Assembly: GCA_009792885.1 (NCBI GenBank)
Contig: WMCF01000003.1
Span: 10,706,518 to 10,770,517 of the forward strand
Direction of reading: 5' to 3'
From: Eremophila alpestris peregrina
Lineage: Eukaryota; Chordata; Aves; Passeriformes; Alaudidae
DNA: 64,000 bases
In this document: positions 25,567-38,858 of the stretch, in pieces
Layout of the letters: each line of letters opens with the position of its first letter
How positions within the stretch are numbered: the first letter of the stretch is position 1
Program-made: the position numbers and the translations under genes
Notes under the pieces: generated by a model
Told to the model about the DNA's origin: nothing
Seen by the model: only the letters and a program-made list of their open reading frames with translations
The model's database searches: none

Positions 25567-26710
25567 CAGGCAAAAGGATACTGGCAAGGCATGCTAAAGT
25601 TTAACATCTGAGAGTTATTATGTGTGCTATTGTGGTGGCAGCCTTGGCTGCAGTGACCATGAAATGCTGGGGCTCTAGGGCTTTAGGGCAGTGAGGTGGG
25701 TGCACAGTCAGCCCTCTACTCTACACTTCAGGAGAGCAGACTAGTCTAACATAAAACAGATTCTACTTATTTAATACGTGCGAAGATAAAAAAATATCTC
25801 CCTATCAGACCTTCAGTGTTGGCAGTTTGGAAATTATTAATTGTCTCTCCCAAATAAGATTTGGGACCAAAACTGAGAAGTTAAAAAATACATACTTCTC
25901 ATACCATATTGAATGTCTGAAAAGATTATTTCTGTGATGTTGTATGTATAAAAAATTTCTTCAAAACCAGCTGTGCTCACCCTGTCCCAGTTTGCTTTGG
26001 GAGACAAAGATCACACAATATGCTTTAGAAATTCAGAGGCACATTTGAAAATTCACACTTATACAAACACACTTCATATCTAAATTAGTTTTGGTAATAT
26101 TTAACTTAAATATTTCCATTTTATTAAACATCTCACCAGCATAACAAGGTTTTGGATACACTTAATATTTATTGTAAAGCAAGATACTTCCTTTGCATGG
26201 GACTTTTTATACCTAAGGCAAGAAAGTGCCATTTTAGGCACATTAAACTAGCAGCAGGTACAGCAATAGTAAATGTTTAAATTACATATAACTAACAATA
26301 GATTTTTTTTTTGGTAGTGGTTTCTATGAAGTGGAATCTTTGAAATAAGTGTTCAAATTCTATGTATGGAACACTTTAAGAGCAAGAGCTGATTTGGTAG
26401 ATTTAAAGTTATCCTTATGTCTTGTTAGTATGTGAAAAAGGGATGAGCAGGATTAAAGCTTATGATATTTTTGTATATAAGCATTTCAGGATAATTCTTA
26501 TATCTGACATACAAATACAAGGATTGCAGAGGTTGCCACAAATATAACACAGATGTTATCCTCTGGTTTCACGGGTAAACTGTGGCCTATAGAAATATAC
26601 TAAATTCATCCTCAAACTATTGAACAACTTGTTTATACAGCAGGGGGAAGGTTTGGCCCTCCAAGGACAAGCAACTTCAATTATTTGCCTCAACTAACTT
26701 TCACCCAGCT

Positions 26711-26758
26711 CAAAAAAAAAACAACAAAAAAACCCCAAACAAACAAACAAAAAAAAAA
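26711..26758. repeat. A-rich tract with CAA/CAAA units
   Basis: A runs are interspersed with CAAC, CCCC and CAAA units. It is low-complexity sequence with no adjoining retroposon body. Confidence 0.75.
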
Positions 26759-26883
26759 GCATAGTTACACTATTCTTCCAATTTAGACTAATCTGTTTTA
26801 ATACATGAAACCCAACCACAATCAGAACCCCCTTCCCACACTAGAAATGAAATCCAAGAGCACTTGTTGCAGTAGGAAGTAAT

Positions 26884-26910
26884 CAGCACATTGCTCAGCA
26901 CATTGCTCAG
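26884..26910. repeat. 12-bp direct tandem duplication
   Basis: CAGCACATTGCT occurs twice in immediate succession, followed by CAG of a third copy. It is perfect, so it is either recent or slipped during assembly. Confidence 0.8.
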
Positions 26911-29559
26911 TGATCTGCTTTGGCTTTTTCTGTTCTCAGTTATAGATCATATTTTCAGATTACTTTTACTGGAGAGTTTCAGCTGGTGGTCCTGTAGTCC
27001 TTTGAACAGGATTTTATTGTTCAAATATGAAAAAGCTGTCTTCAGGTTGTCAGGTAGCGTGAAAGGATTGCCCTTAACCTTGCAGCCTGCTAAGCAATGG
27101 AACAGGAGATAAATAAAATGGAGCTGGAAACAGATTGTGTCTGCTCTTAATATGAAGGGTCAATTAGCTATATCATCCACCTGCAGACAGTTCTGTTCTT
27201 TTGCACAATCAGTAAATTACTTTTTCCAGTACATTGTATCAATGGTTGGGAATAGCCATCTCCAGTTTCGGGCTTACTAAGAACTTCTGTAGCTATTTCA
27301 AAGGACTAATTTGACTCCTTTTTGGATAACAGAAAGAAATTATCTTTGCACCAAATTCTGTGGAAGTTCCCTGCATTTCATTTGCCAAGACTCTTTAATT
27401 TTTGTCTCCCTAGTAATAAAAAACACAAAGCTGTTTTTCATCTGTATGAAATCTGAATGTCAAATGTGTTTGCTTGCTTGAGGCGGACTATTTCAACAGC
27501 CATAAGACTTAGTGGCCTTGGAGAGATGGGCTTTATTCAGCATTCAGCAGAGGAACTTGAACTGCCTGCATCTGTCCCATTATATAGGTTATATGCAGTA
27601 AGCCACAGTGTCTAACAGCTGCTGGTGTTAGGATTAAGGGGAAAATATTTAATTTGATGCAGAGGCACGTATGTCATGATTTCTGCTATAGCTCCTACCT
27701 GCTCCCAAGGGTACATGCTAGGTATATGGCATAACACTCAAATCATTTAATTGTGTCAACAAAATATGGTGATGTTTGTTTAAAACAAAAACTAGTTTTG
27801 CAATAAAATTGATTAGTTGATGGTTATTTCACTGTCACTGTGTTGATAGATAAAAAGACAAAATGATTTTGGGGGAGGGTAAAGAATTCTGGAGAGACCA
27901 GAGCAAATACACAGAACATAAATTTGAATTAGTCTTTCTGTTTGGTGAATCAATAAAACAACAGGGAGGTCTGAAGAGTAACCTGGATCATCCATCAATA
28001 AGGGTTTGTGCTCCTGTTCTCACTGCCTTGTAAAAAAGTGCCTTTAGAATTCTAGTGCCCAGAAGCATCCAAGACAAAAGGACGGAAATAGTTTTCAGTT
28101 TGCAGATGTACTGCCAATAATAAAAACAAGGGAAGATGAGAATTGAGCAAGCTGCTTCCCAGAATCTTCAAACTCGATCATACTAAAACTCCCAGGTGGC
28201 AACTCATGTAATATGAAGATAATTGTTTGCTATCTGCAGTAATGAAGAGTGTGTTTTCTGCAGAATGCTAATAAAATAAGGGAGAAGGTAGATGTTAGAT
28301 TTGAAAATGGTGGCAAATAAAATCAGGTAATAAAACACAGTTATATCAATAATGGAAGCTTGATTTTCCCTATCAGAAATCAGATCAGAAATCACTGTGA
28401 AAAAACATGAATCTGATCATAATTCTGAATGAGTGGATTTGTAATGTTTTCAAATCCGTAAGTGATGAGTTGTAATTAGTTAGATAAAATGGGCTATGAA
28501 AAAGTAATTAATCTATTGAAACAGTTCAAATTACTATTGCTTTTTATTTTTTTGTTGTAAATTATGCACTAGTTCTCTTTCAAACAATACAATAGCAGTA
28601 AAATAAACTGTAACAAGGGTGAAAAGAAAAAAGGAGAACAGCAAGAGCTATGTTGATAAGAAAAAAAATGCTGCTCAGGATCATAAATTGCTTCTACTTG
28701 AAGAGGCAAATGTCTCTGTGACCCTAGATTCCTCCTTGATACAGATTAGGTAAGGTGCACTTTGTACACAATCACTTCTTTGATCTTGAGGATGAGTTGT
28801 ATTTTTCATGACAATACCCTGAAAAAATCCTCATAGCTGATGGTATTGCATGTGATAATGAAGAGTGAACATGTGTGCCAATGCAGTGGTTAGGGAGCAA
28901 AGGTACACTCAAGAAATGAATGACACATTAACTCTATGTGGAGAAGTCACCAGGTGCTTCATTCCCACTTTTAATCAAATGAGGCTGACAAGACCAAAAA
29001 TAATTGCCAAATTGTTTGGTAGTGTCCATGTACTGAGTTATGGCTCTGATTCCAATTCCTTGAGAACAGATTCTCCTTGCCATATCTTTCACCCTTGCTA
29101 GTGGATTACCACTGTTCTGCTGAACGTTTTAAGAAAAAATGCAAGGATAACATGCAAAGACACTTTAGTCTAGAGCATATGAAAATGAAGAGACCTGCTT
29201 TCTCTTTGTGCTAATCTCGTATACACCTTGTATGTAATATTTTTTTCACTTCTGCTTCCACCCTTCCCTCCCATCTATGAAATCAAATCAGTTACTTTCT
29301 GTTTTGTGCAAGCTGCCAAGAGATCTCCAACTAGAAAATTCAGTGTATGAGCTCAGCATTGTATTATTATATCCCATAGGACATCAGCAGACACACAGAA
29401 AAACTTTTCTTCAGGTGCAACTTTTCCAGTCTTTTCTTTAAGCTCGATATTTTCTTACAGTTTTTTAAAAATGTAGTTGCTACATAAACTAGAATAAAAG
29501 TGGGGAGGGAATAAAGTAAATATAAACGTTAAATGGAAGAGGGAAAGACAGAAAGCCTC

Positions 29560-30280
29560 TTGCTACTGAAGCACAGATTATAAATTAGTGCTGCTATGCT
29601 GCAGAACAGAACAATTTCGTGGGAGATATTTTTTGCCAGGAATAAAAGCCTAGCGAAGCGATATTTTGAAGCATGCCATTACCCTCAGGGTGGAATCTGG
29701 CAAAAGAGTCAAGTTGTTTTGCATGTTACCTTTGAAATCGTGTGTTTTTAAATCTTAGCTTGTGCTTTATTGAGATGCAATTCCAAGCACACATAAAGGC
29801 AAACTGCTAAAACAGCTATAAATGGTTATTTTATTTATTGTTTGATCGCCTCCCCTGTAACCACTGATTTCTTTCTAACTATTATAACTGTACTTTCTTG
29901 CATTCAAAGTGGTTCCCCAAGGACAACAAAGGAAACCAATAAATTCAAAGGCAGTAGTGTGAAATGAAATATAAGTTTGGCCTTTTATATGTATGTAGCA
30001 GCCAGCTATACAAAATTTATGCTTTAAGATGCCAATTAAATAAGCAGCATGAACTTTTTCTTAGCGACTAAATAACATTCTAATACAGCCCAATGTTTGG
30101 TGACAAAGCTCTAATAGGCCACAGTGGTGCAATAAGGATGACTAACAACTGATTGTGGGTTACTTGATTACCATGTAAGCAATGTAGAATAAGAATCACA
30201 TGTGAATGAAACTACCACAAGGACAATTTGTAAAACTCATGCAGGAAATTAATTTTAGAATTATTTAATAACACTTCAGA
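29560..30280. promoter_or_regulatory. Possible conserved non-coding element (weak)
   Basis: This block has no recognisable repeat and higher sequence complexity than its surroundings. It retains CpG sites in otherwise AT-rich DNA (cctagcgaagcgatatt, tttgatcgcctcc, cttagcgacta) and many homeodomain and SOX-like cores (aacaaagg, ccaattaaataagc, ctaataggcc, attaattttag). This texture is typical of vertebrate developmental enhancers, but I cannot compare species here. No long open frame spans it. It could equally be ordinary unique DNA. Confidence 0.2.
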
Positions 30281-32424
30281 AGAGAAAGTAGAATTAGGTT
30301 CGTTTTCACATGTTACATACTGCCTCCTTCTGCTTCTCTCAGCCCTACTCTGTTTCTTTTGTTTCTACCATGCATCAAATTTCTTGTGTGGGTTATTAGT
30401 TGATAACAAATTCTCTTAGTATACTTGTCTTACCACTGCATAATAATTCAAGCTTGTATTCTTGTGACAAGCATTATCTTAACATGGAATTATTAATTAT
30501 TTTTGCCTGAAAGAGATTCATCCTGATAAGGATTTCAGAAAAATATGACATTTTAGTTTCAATTAAATGACTGTTATTTAAAGACAGTTGAATTGGTGTT
30601 GTCTATAAACATCAAGTGTTAGTGGAAGTTAGAAGTTAACAAAAAAAATTTTAAACATCAGAACCCTGAGATGAGCAGATTCTCAGTGAATTGTTCAGAT
30701 TTTAGTCCTATCATTTAATGATTAAGGAGCAAGTTTAGCAAATGTACAGTTACAGAGGAAGTTTTTTAATGTGTCATTAATATCGCCTTTTAAACATTTC
30801 ATTACTTAAATCAGTGCTATGCCTTAGAAAGTGAAAACTGCTTCCTTGACACCATTACCCTCACTAAATAATGATTTTTTTTACACATATCAGTCTATAA
30901 ATTTTTTTAGAACTGCTGGTATGTAATTTTGAAGGTATTTTTTTTTCATAAAATCAGACATTAAACACCTTACAATTTTTTTAATATATGGAAACCCATT
31001 TATGATACATTCAGGAGACTTGACTAAGTCAAGTTATGAAAAAATGAGCATGGGAGTGTCCCCTCAAAATACATATTGCTGGAAGAACTCCAGTTTAACT
31101 TCCAAAAAACCAGAAAATTATAAAAATTAGAAATAATAGACATCATATCTTATGCAAAGATATCTTCCTTTTTGAAATTTTCTAAATATTTGAGCTCTTT
31201 GGAGTCTTAACACCTTCAGTGAATGACCACAGAAAACTGTATTAGGCATTGCACCAACAGGATTTTTGTATTCTTGTATTCTGAAAGATATAAGTGTTTT
31301 TAATAATATTTGTGATTTTAAAGTCTTCCATGATTTTTAGAGAAATATGAAATAAAAGTAAAGCATTTCTGATGATTTTCTGCCCTTCTCTTTCGGAGAC
31401 ATTTCAAAGTGTGTTTTTTTTTTAAATAGGTAGAAATTACCGTTTTAATGAGAAGTACTGAATCCTGCTTTGGTTAGAATTTATGGAAATAATTTCTGAA
31501 TGTGATAGCTTTTCCTCTTCAGGAAATCTCAGCCTGGGTAATCAAAAACTGATTGTATGCCACAGCACTGAAAAATGACTGGTGAAGCACTTCTGCACAG
31601 CCCTTGTCCATTCTTCAGAGTGAGTCACAGAGTAACTCAGACTTTCACTGTCTAGTGCCATCATCCTTTGACTAAAATAGGCTTTTTCACCCTACCATGA
31701 TGTACTCAGTGTCTGCTATTTTTTCCAAGCTGAACTCAACATTAGATATTGTTAAAAATAAGTAGCTCTAAAGCCTGGGGAGAAGGGAAAGGAATACGGC
31801 TAACGTTTCTCTGCATCACTGATAATATTAAAGATTTCCTTTTGCCTTTCTAGCTTAAAAAGTTAAATTTTACTGGCTGAATCAAAGCCTCACCTAATGT
31901 TTAAAAAGATGGGAGCATTAAGTAATTTGCCACAACAAAAATACATTCCTAATGAACCTTGAAATGGGTCTCCTTACTGAAACTGTTTCTGTACCTGAAA
32001 AGATGCTCCAATAGTTAACACATCACTGCCTATTGTATATGAAACATAAACCAAAGAAGTCCCTGACTAATATATTCTGCAAGAAGACTAGATTAAATGG
32101 ATTTTCAAAATGAGATTGTAAAGCTGATCTTAATTTTACTATCTCACTGAAGTTATTATTGTGTTGTGGGCTTTTAAGATACCATGCTGTACATTGTATG
32201 TATGTCATTCTTTATCATGGGCAAAGACATAGGGTATTAGGGTTAGCTCAATTTGCTTATTTCATACACGTTCAAAAATATACAGTTTTGAGTTCATATA
32301 ATATTAAATATATTTAATTTCAATTAACTAAAAGTTTAAAGTGGAGTAAGCTGGTTCTGGAATGTATTTCTAGTAGTATTAGTGCAGCAAAACACCAGCT
32401 GAGATGGAGCTAGGTAAGTTAAAG
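30281..32424. other. Unique AT-rich stretch without genes
   Basis: No gene, RNA or repeat is recognised beyond short T and A runs. Confidence 0.55.
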
Positions 32425-32507
32425 GAAGGGATTGGATTATATGGTTCCCTATGATAGCAGGGTCCTGGACTTGATAACCCAAGATCATTTCTAGTCCTAA
32501 CTCCTGT
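32425..32507 (+). mobile_element. CR1 LINE 3'-end remnant (plus)
   Basis: 'aagggattggattatatgg', 'gggtcctggacttgataacc' and 'atttctagtcctaact' match the pattern of the extreme CR1 3' end ('gggttggacttgatgacc...ggtcccttccaaccct'). The match is short and diverged. No upstream CR1 body is visible, as expected for a heavily 5'-truncated copy. Confidence 0.5.
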
Positions 32508-35500
32508 AGAAAAAGAAAGATACTGATCTGGTGGATTAGCGAAGCAAAAAAGAGTATGAGACAGATTATATCACAAAGTCATAGCAGGTATGGTACAGAA
32601 TGCCTGATAGAAAAGAGGTACATAAGGCAGAGTATAGAGTGCAGTATCTCTCATCTCATACCAGTACAGCATTCTCCATGTCCCCAGACGTTTTGCTGAT
32701 CCCTTCTTTCCCCACCTAAAATGAGGGAAGAAGCATCTAACCAGATTTTTTCTTTGTAAAACCTTAATTTGGATCTAAGCACTAACCTCAGCGTTCATAA
32801 AGACACTTACGCCTATCCACAATTGACTCAAAAAATTTAAGTTTTTGAAACTAAATTTAAAAATTTTTAGATTGATTTATTTCATGTTTCTTTTCCACTA
32901 TTCTGCTTAAATATTGCAAAGAAAGTACACCTGTTTACACAGCTGGGTGGGATAACAGAGAAGTCACCTATAAAACTGTCTCAGATGTCCTGTGCAAACC
33001 ACCTCTGGTTTCTAGTGGACTATTGCACAATGGAATTGATGACTGGATTTGGTACCACTTCTGTGGTAAAGACTAGATACTGAAAATAATACAGCACTTC
33101 ACTTTGGGTGGCATATTTTGGTAAAAGCACCAGCCGCCTTTTTGTCTAACCTCAGAATAAAAGTTGGAGATTTTCTTCAAAAATCACCTATTTAATTTTA
33201 ATAAGCCACTAGAATCTCTACAGCTTTTTTATTGATTATAGGCAGAGATGTAGTTACCAAGGGTTATACTTGATGTGAAGGGTTTTTAAAATCAGTTTGA
33301 GAATTCTTTGTTCATATCTCAAATTCTTTTCCAGCCCCTCTAATTTCCTTTCCTCTTTTCATTCCAGCAAACGTTCAATTTCATAAAAGTCAGCCTTTTT
33401 CATGTGATAGTTTCCTTAACTTTCTCAGTGTGCTGTGATTGTTAGGGGTAGGGTGTTAGAACCGTTTTGTTTTCTTCTGGAATTGTAGGACAAATTTACT
33501 TGGGCATTGACTTAAACAAAAAAAAACAAAACAAAACAACAAAAAAAAAAAACCTTAGGAGTCTTAAATCTGTTGGTAATTTTCGTTATTTTTGGACTGT
33601 TATTTTTATAGTCTTCCTCTCCTCCTTATGTATTTGCCTCTCATGAATTTGAACATTCATATGCTAGATGTACTTGCAGTAAGTGCTGCTACACTTACAT
33701 TTTTTATATTCTTCATGTTCGTGTCCCCAGAGGTAGCACTTTGTGTCATTTAGAGCCAAGTGTACTTTTGTACATCTTAGCTTTCTCCCAGTTTCTCCCT
33801 TCTTATTCTAAATGTTAGTTTACAACACTGTAGATTTTCATTACCTGGCTCCATTATAATTATGTTTCAGGCTATGCTGTCTGTGTAATTTCCCTCTTTA
33901 GCAAAATTCCCCATTTCCTAACATAACTATATCCCTTCTATATACACCATTGCTTCAGTCACATATTTGGGGTTCAAATTCAAATCTCTACTGATTCCTC
34001 AGGTCTTGAGTAAAGAGCTGACAGGATTCTAAGAATGTTATTTTTGAGGTGTTAGTCTTAATTCTCCTGCCTGAGAGTCAGAATTTATCTTCAAAAAGCT
34101 AAGGATCACAAAAGCATTTAATTTTTCCATGCTTAATTATTCCTTCATCCCAAATTTATTCTGCAAGAAAAGACAGTAATTGTCCACATCAACAATTTAC
34201 AACTTAGAGCAATAAATTCTGTGATGTTGAACACTTTGTGTAGGAATCATGAATCAAAGATAACTCAGATATTCAGTTCATGTTAAAATAGACCATTCGT
34301 TGTTATTTTCTTTGGACTAAGAGCTATTGAGGTAGAGATGTGCCTTGTATTTGACATCATATGGATCTTATTATCTAAAATGCTAAACTGTCTCTCTGAT
34401 CATAAAGGTCACTTCTGACTTAAAGAACTACAGTTCTAGGAATTACTGTATGTGATGACAACATGTAGCAATTGCTCTTCTAGATCATGCAGGACCAGTA
34501 AACCTGAAGCTGGGAGGTCTGTATTAAAAGTTAAAATAATCCACCAGAGAATAAAATTTGGATTTAAATGAGCAAAGATTAATTGAAAGCAACTATAAAT
34601 CTGCCATCTTTTTAACTCAGTCTTCCCTCCTCCCCCTTTCTCTCTTTGCACAAGAACACATCCCAGATGGAAAGTAGAAAAATCATGTAAAGGGGCTGTA
34701 TTGTTTGAAGGAAAGAATTAACTTATTAAGAAAGTCTTAAACTTTATAGGTACTCAGGAAAAATTTTGATGCTACAAAATCTGAAAAACAGGTTCAGACA
34801 AATGAGTTAAGGAAAGTGAAATTGTCTTTTATATACTCCAGAAATTAGGTCAGTTGTGTGGACAGTTAAAGGAGAAGCAGGAAAATTAGATTAAACTGCA
34901 AAGGTGTACATTGCAGAAATGTTCAATATATTTTTACTTGTTTAATCAGTGTTGACAATATTGACATTTACCATCTGGTTAAGGTCACTGGTCTTCAAAC
35001 ACCTGTAAATAGTAGGAAAACAAATTTATATAAACTCAACTGTTTTAGAAAATGAATGAACACGTATTAACTTCAGCAGTTTTAGATCATGCTATTTCTT
35101 TATTATTTCTTTCTCACTTATCATGCATTGCTATTGTTTTCTTCTAGGTTTGAAAAGAAAACAATGGAAAGAAGTAATAATATGTGTTCCCAGGTCTAAA
35201 AAAAGTCAATTTATAATATAAAAACACTAAACCAGTCAGTATTGGGCATTAATATATCAGGCACTAAGGCCACCACACAGAATTCTAGGTAGTCAGTACT
35301 TTTCATTTCCTTGGGTGTAATAGATATGATTTTATACTCAATACACATGAGCCACACATTGATAAAACTGCTTTCTGAAGCCAAATTTAGGATTTAAATG
35401 GCTTGTGTTATCACAAGCTACAAAGAAAAACATGAGATTAAAAACCATTTTTGACACATAAGTGTGCTTTGACTCACTGTCTTCTTTGTTGCCTTTCTCC

Positions 35501-36330
35501 ATAGAGGTAGTTTCCCTGATAGCTTCTTACTGCATTTTTGGTCATTCTTGTGCATTAGCAGAGTTTTCCATAAAGCTCCAGGCTGCTTTGAGTTCCTTCA
35601 GCTTTTATTTAAACACAGAGGAATGAATCCCTAACATAATCACATTTGACACCAACCACATAGGTGTTTAGTCTGGGCTCTGTAGCTTCAGTAGCTAATT
35701 TATAATAATGAGGTAGAGAATTCCCTTCACCCTCTAAATATAAGACATGAGCAAGTTTTCATGAGCACAAAGTAAGAAGCAGCTACATATAGCTGGTAAA
35801 CTGGGGCTTCCTGAAACAAAATTGCTTCGATTTTGTGTGTTAATTATTCAATATTTATAAGTGTTTGCTGTGACAGATGGGAAAATGTGTCTGTGTCAAC
35901 CTGGTTTTGACACATTTTGCTTTGTGAATGTGTTTCTATAATTGCCTTCAGAGATTATGTATTCTGTTTAATACTGGAGGCTGTTTATGTTAGGTTTATT
36001 TAGGTCAGAGATCAAAGTTCATTTAGGGTGTGGTGTCTGTGTCCTTATTTTCAACAAAAAAAATTTATCACCCTATAATCACCTTTTAAGAGTCATTAAG
36101 GAATTCTTCCCAAAAAAGAATAGCTGATTTTTATTTTTTTTCCAGAAACCCTCCTTAGCATAACTCTCAGCTCTTTTGATCAGACAAGAGTATGATCTCA
36201 CTGATTTTCTTTTCTGTCCGGCAATATAATTTCTTCATGTGTCTTTTATTAAGACCTCTATAAAATGAGAGATTAAATCCTGGTTTGCTTTGCTTACAAA
36301 TATTATTCTATTTTTAAAATAATATTATGG
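32508..36330. other. Unique AT-rich stretch without genes
   Basis: No gene is supported. There is an A-rich tract at 33515-33552. Elsewhere the sequence is unique with short homopolymers. Confidence 0.55.
33515..33552. repeat. A-rich tract with CAAAA units
   Basis: Long A runs separated by single C bases. Low complexity with no attached retroposon body. Confidence 0.75.
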
Positions 36331-37252
36331 TGGTTTGACCTTGTTTGGATGTCAATGAAAGCCACTCTTTCACTCCCCGCTCTTCTGGACAAGAGGGACA
36401 GAAAACAATATGATGAAAAGTTCATGGATTGAAATAAGGACATGAAGAGATCCCCAGTGATTACCATCACAGCCAAACCAGAATTAATTTAATTTGTTGC
36501 AAATCATGTCAAAGAGTAGGATAATGAGAAGTAGAACCAAATCTTAAACACACCTTCCCCCTGCTAGTCCTCACTGGGCTTAGCATTATTCTTGACTATC
36601 TAACTTCTTCCCCAAGAAGTGGAGCAGGGACAAGCAGTCACAGTCAGTTCATCATGTTATTTCTGCTTCTGCTTCCTCCTCATGGAGAGGGCACTTCCAC
36701 TTCTCCAGGATCCCTCCAACAGGAGACAGTCCTCCATGAACTTCTCCAGTGTGAATCCCTCCTATGGGCTACAGTTCTTCATTAACAGCTCCAGAGTGGG
36801 TCTTTTCCACAGGCGGCAGTCCTTCATAAAAAGCCTGTCTTGTGTGGGTTCCTTGTGGAATCATGAGTACTACCAGCAAACCTGCTCCAGTGTAGGCTCC
36901 TCTCTCCATGGGTCCACAGGTCCTCTCAGGACCCTGCTCCAGTGCAGGCCTCCCATGGAGCCACAGCCTCCTTTGGGCACATCCACCTGCTATGACATGG
37001 GGTTCTCCATGGGAGGATCTCTGCTTCCCCATGGACCTCCTTGGGTTGCAGGGGCACAGCTTGACTCAGCATGGGCTGCATCACGGGCTGCAGCTGGAGG
37101 ATTCAGCCTTGACCAGAGGTGAATTCTTCTTGGAGCCAGCTGGCATTGGCTCGGTCAGATGCAGGGAAAGCTGCCAGTAGTTTCTCAGAGAAACCACACC
37201 TTGTTCACCCACCACCAGCTCTGGTTACCCAAACCTTGCCACGCAAACCCAA
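36331..37252 (-). mobile_element. Solitary LTR of an avian endogenous retrovirus, decayed
   Basis: On the plus strand it opens with TGGTTTGACCTTGTTTGG and closes near 'ccttgccacgcaaacccaa'. In sense orientation (minus strand) it therefore begins like TTGGGTTTGCGTGGCAAGG and ends CAAGGTCAAACCA, the ends I recognise from a common avian ERVL-type LTR. A degenerate AATTAA at about 36482 on the plus strand could mark the poly(A) region in minus orientation. The middle (about 36690-37095) is a degenerate array of roughly 30-40-base units around 'ctccagtgtgggtcc' and 'catgg..ccacag'. No gag, pol or env is present on either side, so this is a solo LTR left by recombination. The outermost base after 'aaacccaa' is changed and no clear target duplication is visible. 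A 167-codon open frame across it (36619-37122) is an antisense by-product of the array. The family name is from memory. Confidence 0.85.
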
Positions 37253-37394
37253 ATAAGAATAGGTTTATATTTTTAAATTGTGTGTGGTCAAATATGTCTT
37301 TGTGGGCACTGAGATTGTGTTGAGATAGTAAAATTTCCCCTTCCTTCCCTGTAAAACTGTCTTGGGAAACAATATATCTGAGAAACATCCACAA

Positions 37395-38165
37395 ACAAGC
37401 TGAGAGCCCATAAGAATCTCACGAACTTCAACAAGTCCAAATGGAAGGTCCTGCACCATGGCTGGGACAACCCCAGACATGTAGAATCTGGGACATGAGC
37501 CCTTGAGAGCAACTCTCTGGATTCTCTGCAGATTCTCATGGATGAAAAACCAGACATGAGCCAACAGTGTGCACTCATTGCCCAACAGGCCAGCTGTATC
37601 CTGGGCTGCACCAAAAGAAGCAAGGCCAGTAGGCTGAGGAAGGTGATTGTCCTCCTCTACCCTCTCCTTGTGAGACACCACCAAGTGTGCTGTGTCCAGG
37701 TCCAGAGTCTTCAGTACAAGAAATGTGAACCTGTTGAACCAAGTCCCAAGGGCCAAGAAGATGATCTGATGACTGGAGCACTTCTATGAAGACAGGCTGA
37801 GAAAACAGAGGTATTTGAGCATGGAGAAGAGAAGGCTGTGGGGAGACCTCATTACAGCCTTCCAGTGCTTAGAGCTTATGAAAAAGAGAAGGAGTGACTT
37901 TAACAATGTGCAATGATATGACAAAAGGGAAATTCTTTATACTGATAGATTTAAATTAGTTATTAGGAAGAAATTCTTTACTGTGGGAGTGGTGTTGCAC
38001 TGGGACAGGTTACCCAGAAAAGCTGTAGTCCCTGGAAGAGTTCAAGGCTGTGTTGGATGGAGCCATGGACAGCATGATCTAATGGGTTGAATCATGGCTA
38101 TCACAGGGTGTTGGAATTCTAAGGTCACTCCCACCCCAATCCTTTATATTACCTTATGATAATAT
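37395..38165 (+). mobile_element. CR1 LINE fragment reaching the 3' end (plus)
   Basis: This is the longest CR1 copy in the window. In order it shows 'gaatctcacgaacttcaaca', 'aaggtcctgcaccatgg', 'aaccagacatgagccaacag', 'ggccagctgtatcctgggctg', 'ggtgattgtcctcctctac', 'gagaagagaaggctg', 'ggggagacctcattacagcc', 'agaaattctttactgtggg', 'cactgggacaggttacccag' and 'tggaagagttcaaggctgtg'. It ends in a decayed terminal region ('ggtcactcccaccccaatcc'). The frame is broken many times. It lies about 140 bases beyond the solitary LTR with unique DNA between, so the two insertions look independent. Open frames here on both strands are LINE remnants. Confidence 0.9.
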
Positions 38166-38839
38166 AGTTTTAAGCCCATATTGCTCTCAAATATTTTGAT
38201 TGCTGACCTGTAAACATTTTCTTTTAGCAACCCAACACTAAATTTTTGCTCTTCACTACTTGTAAAACCCTCTTACTTTTGACAGGTCCACTCAGCCCTT
38301 TAATATTTATGGAAACCATTATTATTGGCTGACAGATACCAACATAGAGTTTAAGTACATAATTCCATACCTGTCAGCAGAAACCTTGCTGATTTTTTTT
38401 ATTAACTGTGAACATCTCTGGATGACATAAGCAAAAGTATTGATTACAATAACCCTTATTTCTTTCATGATAATGTCCAGATTATTTTCAAGGTTTCTTA
38501 AAATGTCAGGAAAAAAATTTCAACCTTATGTTTGGTTTTGTGGGTTTCTAGACCCAAAATATTTTCATTATCTTTAAAACTTAAGTCTGGGTTTTGGGGG
38601 TTTTTTTGTGTTCCACTTGCCTAATTTACCTTAATCCCTTCAATAAATTTTGTGTTCTTGCTTGAACACCAAACTCCCATTTAAGGGTGTCCATTTGGGG
38701 CACTCTCAACTGCACCTTTCAGTGATGTACTGGCAATAAACCTTTTTCAGCAGAGACAGGAAACTGAGACAGCTGCTCAGAGCTATGCATCAGCAGCCTG
38801 CCATCAGTTTTCCAGGTTTATGCAGTATCATCTTTCTCC

Positions 38840-38858
38840 TTTTTTTTTTTTTTTTTTT
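38840..38858. repeat. Poly-T tract (T19)
   Basis: An uninterrupted run of T. No SINE or LINE is recognised beside it. Confidence 0.85.

Larger units (their letters stand above)
25166..29559. other. Unique AT-rich stretch without genes
   Basis: No gene is supported. The stretch holds a 9-bp hairpin (25543-25566), an A-rich tract (26711-26758) and a short 12-bp tandem duplication (26884-26910). Confidence 0.55.

Noticed and set aside
33440..33465. 'ttaggggtagggtgttag' as an interstitial telomere repeat
   Set aside because: Fewer than two imperfect TTAGGG units, consistent with chance.
36619..37122. 167-codon open frame (+), the longest in the window
   Set aside because: It lies antisense within the solitary LTR and is kept open by its tandem units. 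It is not a gene.
37265..37789. Overlapping frames of 83-163 codons on both strands
   Set aside because: They straddle LTR-flanking DNA and CR1 sequence. They are LINE remnants with frames in conflict.
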